A stretch of DNA of 32,477 bases from Phialocephala subalpina. Taxonomy: Eukaryota > Ascomycota > Leotiomycetes > Helotiales > Mollisiaceae. Made by a program: the position numbers and the translations under genes. A model generated the notes under the pieces. The model saw nothing but the letters and a program-made list of their open reading frames with translations, ran no database searches and was not told the DNA's origin. The DNA lies in assembly GCA_900073065.1 (NCBI GenBank), contig FJOG01000003.1, positions 3,136,552-3,169,028 on the forward strand, written 5' to 3'. Positions 29,692-32,477 of the stretch are shown here, piece by piece. Each line of letters starts with the position of its first letter. Position 1 is the first letter of the stretch.

Positions 29692-30552
29692 TGTTGGTTG
29701 ACGAGAGTATTTCCCTAAAAACTTTATGAGTTTCCCAGCCGTCTGATAATGAACTTGACGTTCGACGCTTACCTTTCAAGATATCTTGTTAAGTGTAAAA
29801 CCTTGGAACCTTTACAGAGCCCAACAATACAGTACTGAAGCCAACACGAGAAAATCGAAAAATCGGAGTGGGCAGGATTGGTATCTAGATATGATGGTGT
29901 GGGAAGTGGCAGGTGCTGATCACTAATAATAATCGTTGTGGTGATGACAAATGCCTCAATCACGACATCGAGAGGGGTGGGGCTAGTGGCACTTGACTTG
30001 CTTGCGAGGAACTTCAACAGGTCAAATGTTGATGCTCTTGACATAGAGCAATCTACAAAAGCGACAGAGAGAAATGCAAATATCAGATGACCTGTGAGGC
30101 TGGGATGGCGTAGGCATTGAACACATAGTACTTCTCCAACACCCACCCCCGGACTCCAGTAAATTCTCCGAAACATACTCCGAAGCTGTTCATTAGCAGT
30201 ATCAGGTGTTGTCCGAATATTCCTTTAGAAAATCCTGGCAGTTCCTGAACTTCAAGTGATATGAATGTCAAACAATTCAATGGCGACGATGAGTATAGGA
30301 GCGTGAATAGTATACAACAAAACATGAATAAAGCCTGCAAGCCGTGCCCAGTGATTGGTGAAGGCGGTGATCAGAATTCGGACGACCATATATTACCATC
30401 TAAATTTCCCTATGTAAGGAATAACTTTGACATTCTCGGCATCTCAACATCTGAGACTGACGTCTTCCCTCATAGTTCAACTTGTAGATCTTTTGGAGAC
30501 CAGAGGAGTTCTATAAGCCACCAACGAGGTTCGGAAAGGAGTTCGTCAAACC
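29692..30552. other. intergenic, monooxygenase promoter side
   Basis: No gene recognised. A plus-strand frame starting at 30261 runs into the pyrimidine tract and has a low-complexity tail, so it is not called. Confidence 0.35.
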
Positions 30553-30838
30553 CCAAGTCTTTTCTTCCTCTCAACTTCTCAACTCGTCCCTTCCTCCCTA
30601 ACTCCTCTCCTCCTCGCCTCCTCCTCCTCGCCTCCTCTGCTCCTCTGCTCCTCTGCTCCTATCCTCTCCAATTCTTCCAACTCCCTAACTCCCCTCCTCC
30701 TAACTCCTTTTCTTCTCTCTAACTCCTCCTCTTCTCCCAACTCCCTTAACTCTTCCAATTCTCTAACTCCCCTCCTTTTCTCCTCTAACTCTTTTTCATT
30801 TAACTCCTCTTTCTAACCCCAAAATTCTTAACCCCCTA
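30553..30838. repeat. polypyrimidine low-complexity tract
   Basis: Nearly 290 bases in which the plus strand is C/T apart from scattered AA and a few G, made of degenerate CTCCT, CTAACTCC and CTCCTCTG units; four CTCCTCTG-type units run in tandem at about 30623-30660. Such strand asymmetry can form triplex DNA and is hard to sequence. It marks the border between normal sequence and the terminal AT-rich block. Confidence 0.75.
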
Positions 30839-30839
30839 G

Positions 30840-32477
30840 CGATATTATATCTGATTATAATCGATATCGCACCTACGCGTGAATAACGAGGCAAACTCAT
30901 GGCCACTATGAAACTAAGGGAGTTTAAGACCATATAATAATAAAGTTATAAGAATATTATATTTATATTCCCTTTGATAAACTAAGAGATTTATATAAGC
31001 TAGCGTTAATATATCACCGGATAACCTATTTAAAGGATAAAATTAACAAAAACTAATATAAGATTTATACGCCGCGAAGTTATACTAATAAGATATATTA
31101 TTTTGGGGTTAAGGAAACGAGAGATTTATATAAGAAAGCGAGGTAAAACCTTTTCTAGCGATATTTTTACGTGGTTAAGAAAAATTCTCTATTAGTAATT
31201 TTGCCCTCGAGCGTTATTTACTTAATATACTAAACAAATAACGCTATAAGGGAAGAGGTAAAAAGCTTAATTACTTTTGGCCTAATATAATCTCTTGATA
31301 AGAATTTAATATTATTTTAATGATTTAGGGAATTAAAGGGAATAACATGGAAAAAATAAATATATTAGTATTTATTTTACCGTTTTAATAAAAGAGTATA
31401 TAAATATAATACCATTTTTTCCCATTTTTTATTTGTTTTTATTATTTTTTCTTTTTACTAATTATAAGGATTAATTTTTCCTTTTAAATTCTTATTAATA
31501 TTTATTATTTTTTAATATTAAATATATTTTTTCTCGATTTTAAATTAATAGTAAATTTCGCGTTAATAAACTTTGCGAAATAAATTATTATTTTTAATTA
31601 TAAATATATAATATTTATTAAAATTAATAATAAGATTTTTATTTTATTTTTAGATTTTATTAAATTAATTAAAAATCAAAAGAATTATTACCCGCAAATT
31701 TAAAAAAGGAAATTCTAATTATTTTAATTAATAAGAATTCCCTTGCGAGTAATTAATTTTAGGCTTATAATTCTAAGATTATAAATTTTATCCTAAAAAG
31801 CTTAAATATTATAATTTTAATATAATTAATAATAAACTTTAAGAATTAAATTTCGAATATTTCTTTTAATATTAATTATTTTGAAAATATCGCAATTAAT
31901 ATTTCTAAAATAATAAAAAGCAAATATAATTATAATTATATATTTGGTTAATTTCTAATTAATTTTATTATAATATTATCAAATCGGAGAAAAAACGGAA
32001 AAAAAATAATATTAAGTAATATTAAATCGATAAATTTATAAATAAATAAGTTTTTTATTTTCTAATAAATTTTATTAATGAATTTAAATTTATTTATTAG
32101 GAGAAATTCAAGAAAAGAAAATAATTACTCGTTTAAACGAGAATATTTTATTTGTTTTAAAGTAATTAAATTATCGATAATATAATTAAAATAATATATT
32201 TCGCAAAATAATTATTTATAGAATTTATTTAAACTTATTATAATATTTATAAAATAATAATTCGAGATTTTACAAATATATAAAAATTATTTGATTATAA
32301 AAAAGAATAAATTATTTTATAAAATTAAATTTTCTTTTATATATTTTAATAAAATATAAATTTATATTTATAATTTATAATTTATTTTTATTTTTTTAAT
32401 ATTTAAATAAATATATAATTATAAATAATTAAATATAATATTTATAAATAAAATAAAATTAATATAAAAATATATTA
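30840..32477. repeat. terminal AT-rich block, RIP-degraded
   Basis: Falls gradually from mixed sequence (to about 31300) to almost pure A/T. Two near-copies of AGAGATTTATATAAG lie at about 30986 and 31131, and an inverted pair AGCGTTATTT/AAATAACGCT near 31209-31244, hinting at an old element. No protein domain could be read in any frame I checked. Confidence 0.65.

Noticed and set aside
30261..30722. 153-codon plus-strand frame
   Set aside because: Its second half is only translated pyrimidine tract, and the first half has no recognisable feature.
31209..31244. 10-bp inverted repeat AGCGTTATTT/AAATAACGCT
   Set aside because: Could be a hairpin, but in AT-rich sequence such pairs arise by chance; no associated feature.
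1..32477. CRISPR arrays, prokaryotic operons, rRNA or tRNA genes
   Set aside because: No spaced direct repeats, cloverleaf or rRNA segments were seen by eye; the window is eukaryotic. A covariance-model tRNA scan would settle the tRNA question.

Overview
The window looks like an accessory, repeat-rich part of the genome of a filamentous ascomycete (Pezizomycotina). The signs are short 45-100 bp introns with GT..AG borders and CTRAY branch sites, fungal families (a Zn2Cys6 regulator, an Agd3-type secreted deacetylase, a wax-synthase-like MBOAT enzyme, a fungal AAA-ATPase tail), and a sharp split between gene-bearing islands of ordinary composition and very AT-rich, TpA-rich blocks. Those blocks, together with the transition-only decay of the retrotransposon, are what repeat-induced point mutation (RIP) produces. 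The species cannot be named from this sequence.

Layout. 1-7095: AT-rich block holding a complete but dead minus-strand Ty3/gypsy chromovirus (608-6990) with two 349-bp LTRs, a 5-bp target duplication, and recognisable gag, protease, RT, RNase H, integrase and chromodomain. 7642-10909: a convergent pair of apparently intact genes, a four-exon Zn2Cys6 regulator (+) and a two-exon short-chain dehydrogenase (-), with stop codons 50 bp apart. 10910-13560: gene-poor, then AT-rich with a 770-bp assembly gap. 13562-13719: a small TA-flanked inverted-repeat element (MITE-like). 14386-19371: a run of damaged or uncertain genes: a secreted cupredoxin-like Ser-rich protein (+, broken), an unrecognised gene (-, start unresolved), a truncated wax-synthase-like acyltransferase (-, broken), and a short membrane-anchored protein with bulb-lectin-like repeats (-, frameshifted or oddly spliced). 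20062-22727: an intact eight-exon gene (-) for an Agd3-like secreted exopolysaccharide deacetylase. 23109-23707: two neighbouring inverted-repeat elements. 24706-24985: AT-rich block, followed by the decayed C-terminal part of an AAA ATPase (24991-25980). 26491-26961: an intact, unrecognised Gly/Ala-rich small protein. 28291-29691: an NtaA-type flavin monooxygenase gene with two in-frame stops. 30553-30838: a long polypyrimidine tract. 30840-32477: terminal AT-rich block.

Taken together, only three genes look both recognisable and intact (regulator, SDR, deacetylase), plus one intact gene of unknown function. At least four, probably five, host genes carry disabling lesions, several of them of the CpA-to-TpA type expected from RIP. 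The main message is of an island chain of genes being eroded beside RIP-inactivated transposons, not of a functional cluster. No pathway is evident that would tie the surviving genes together; the regulator/SDR pair is the only plausible functional unit.
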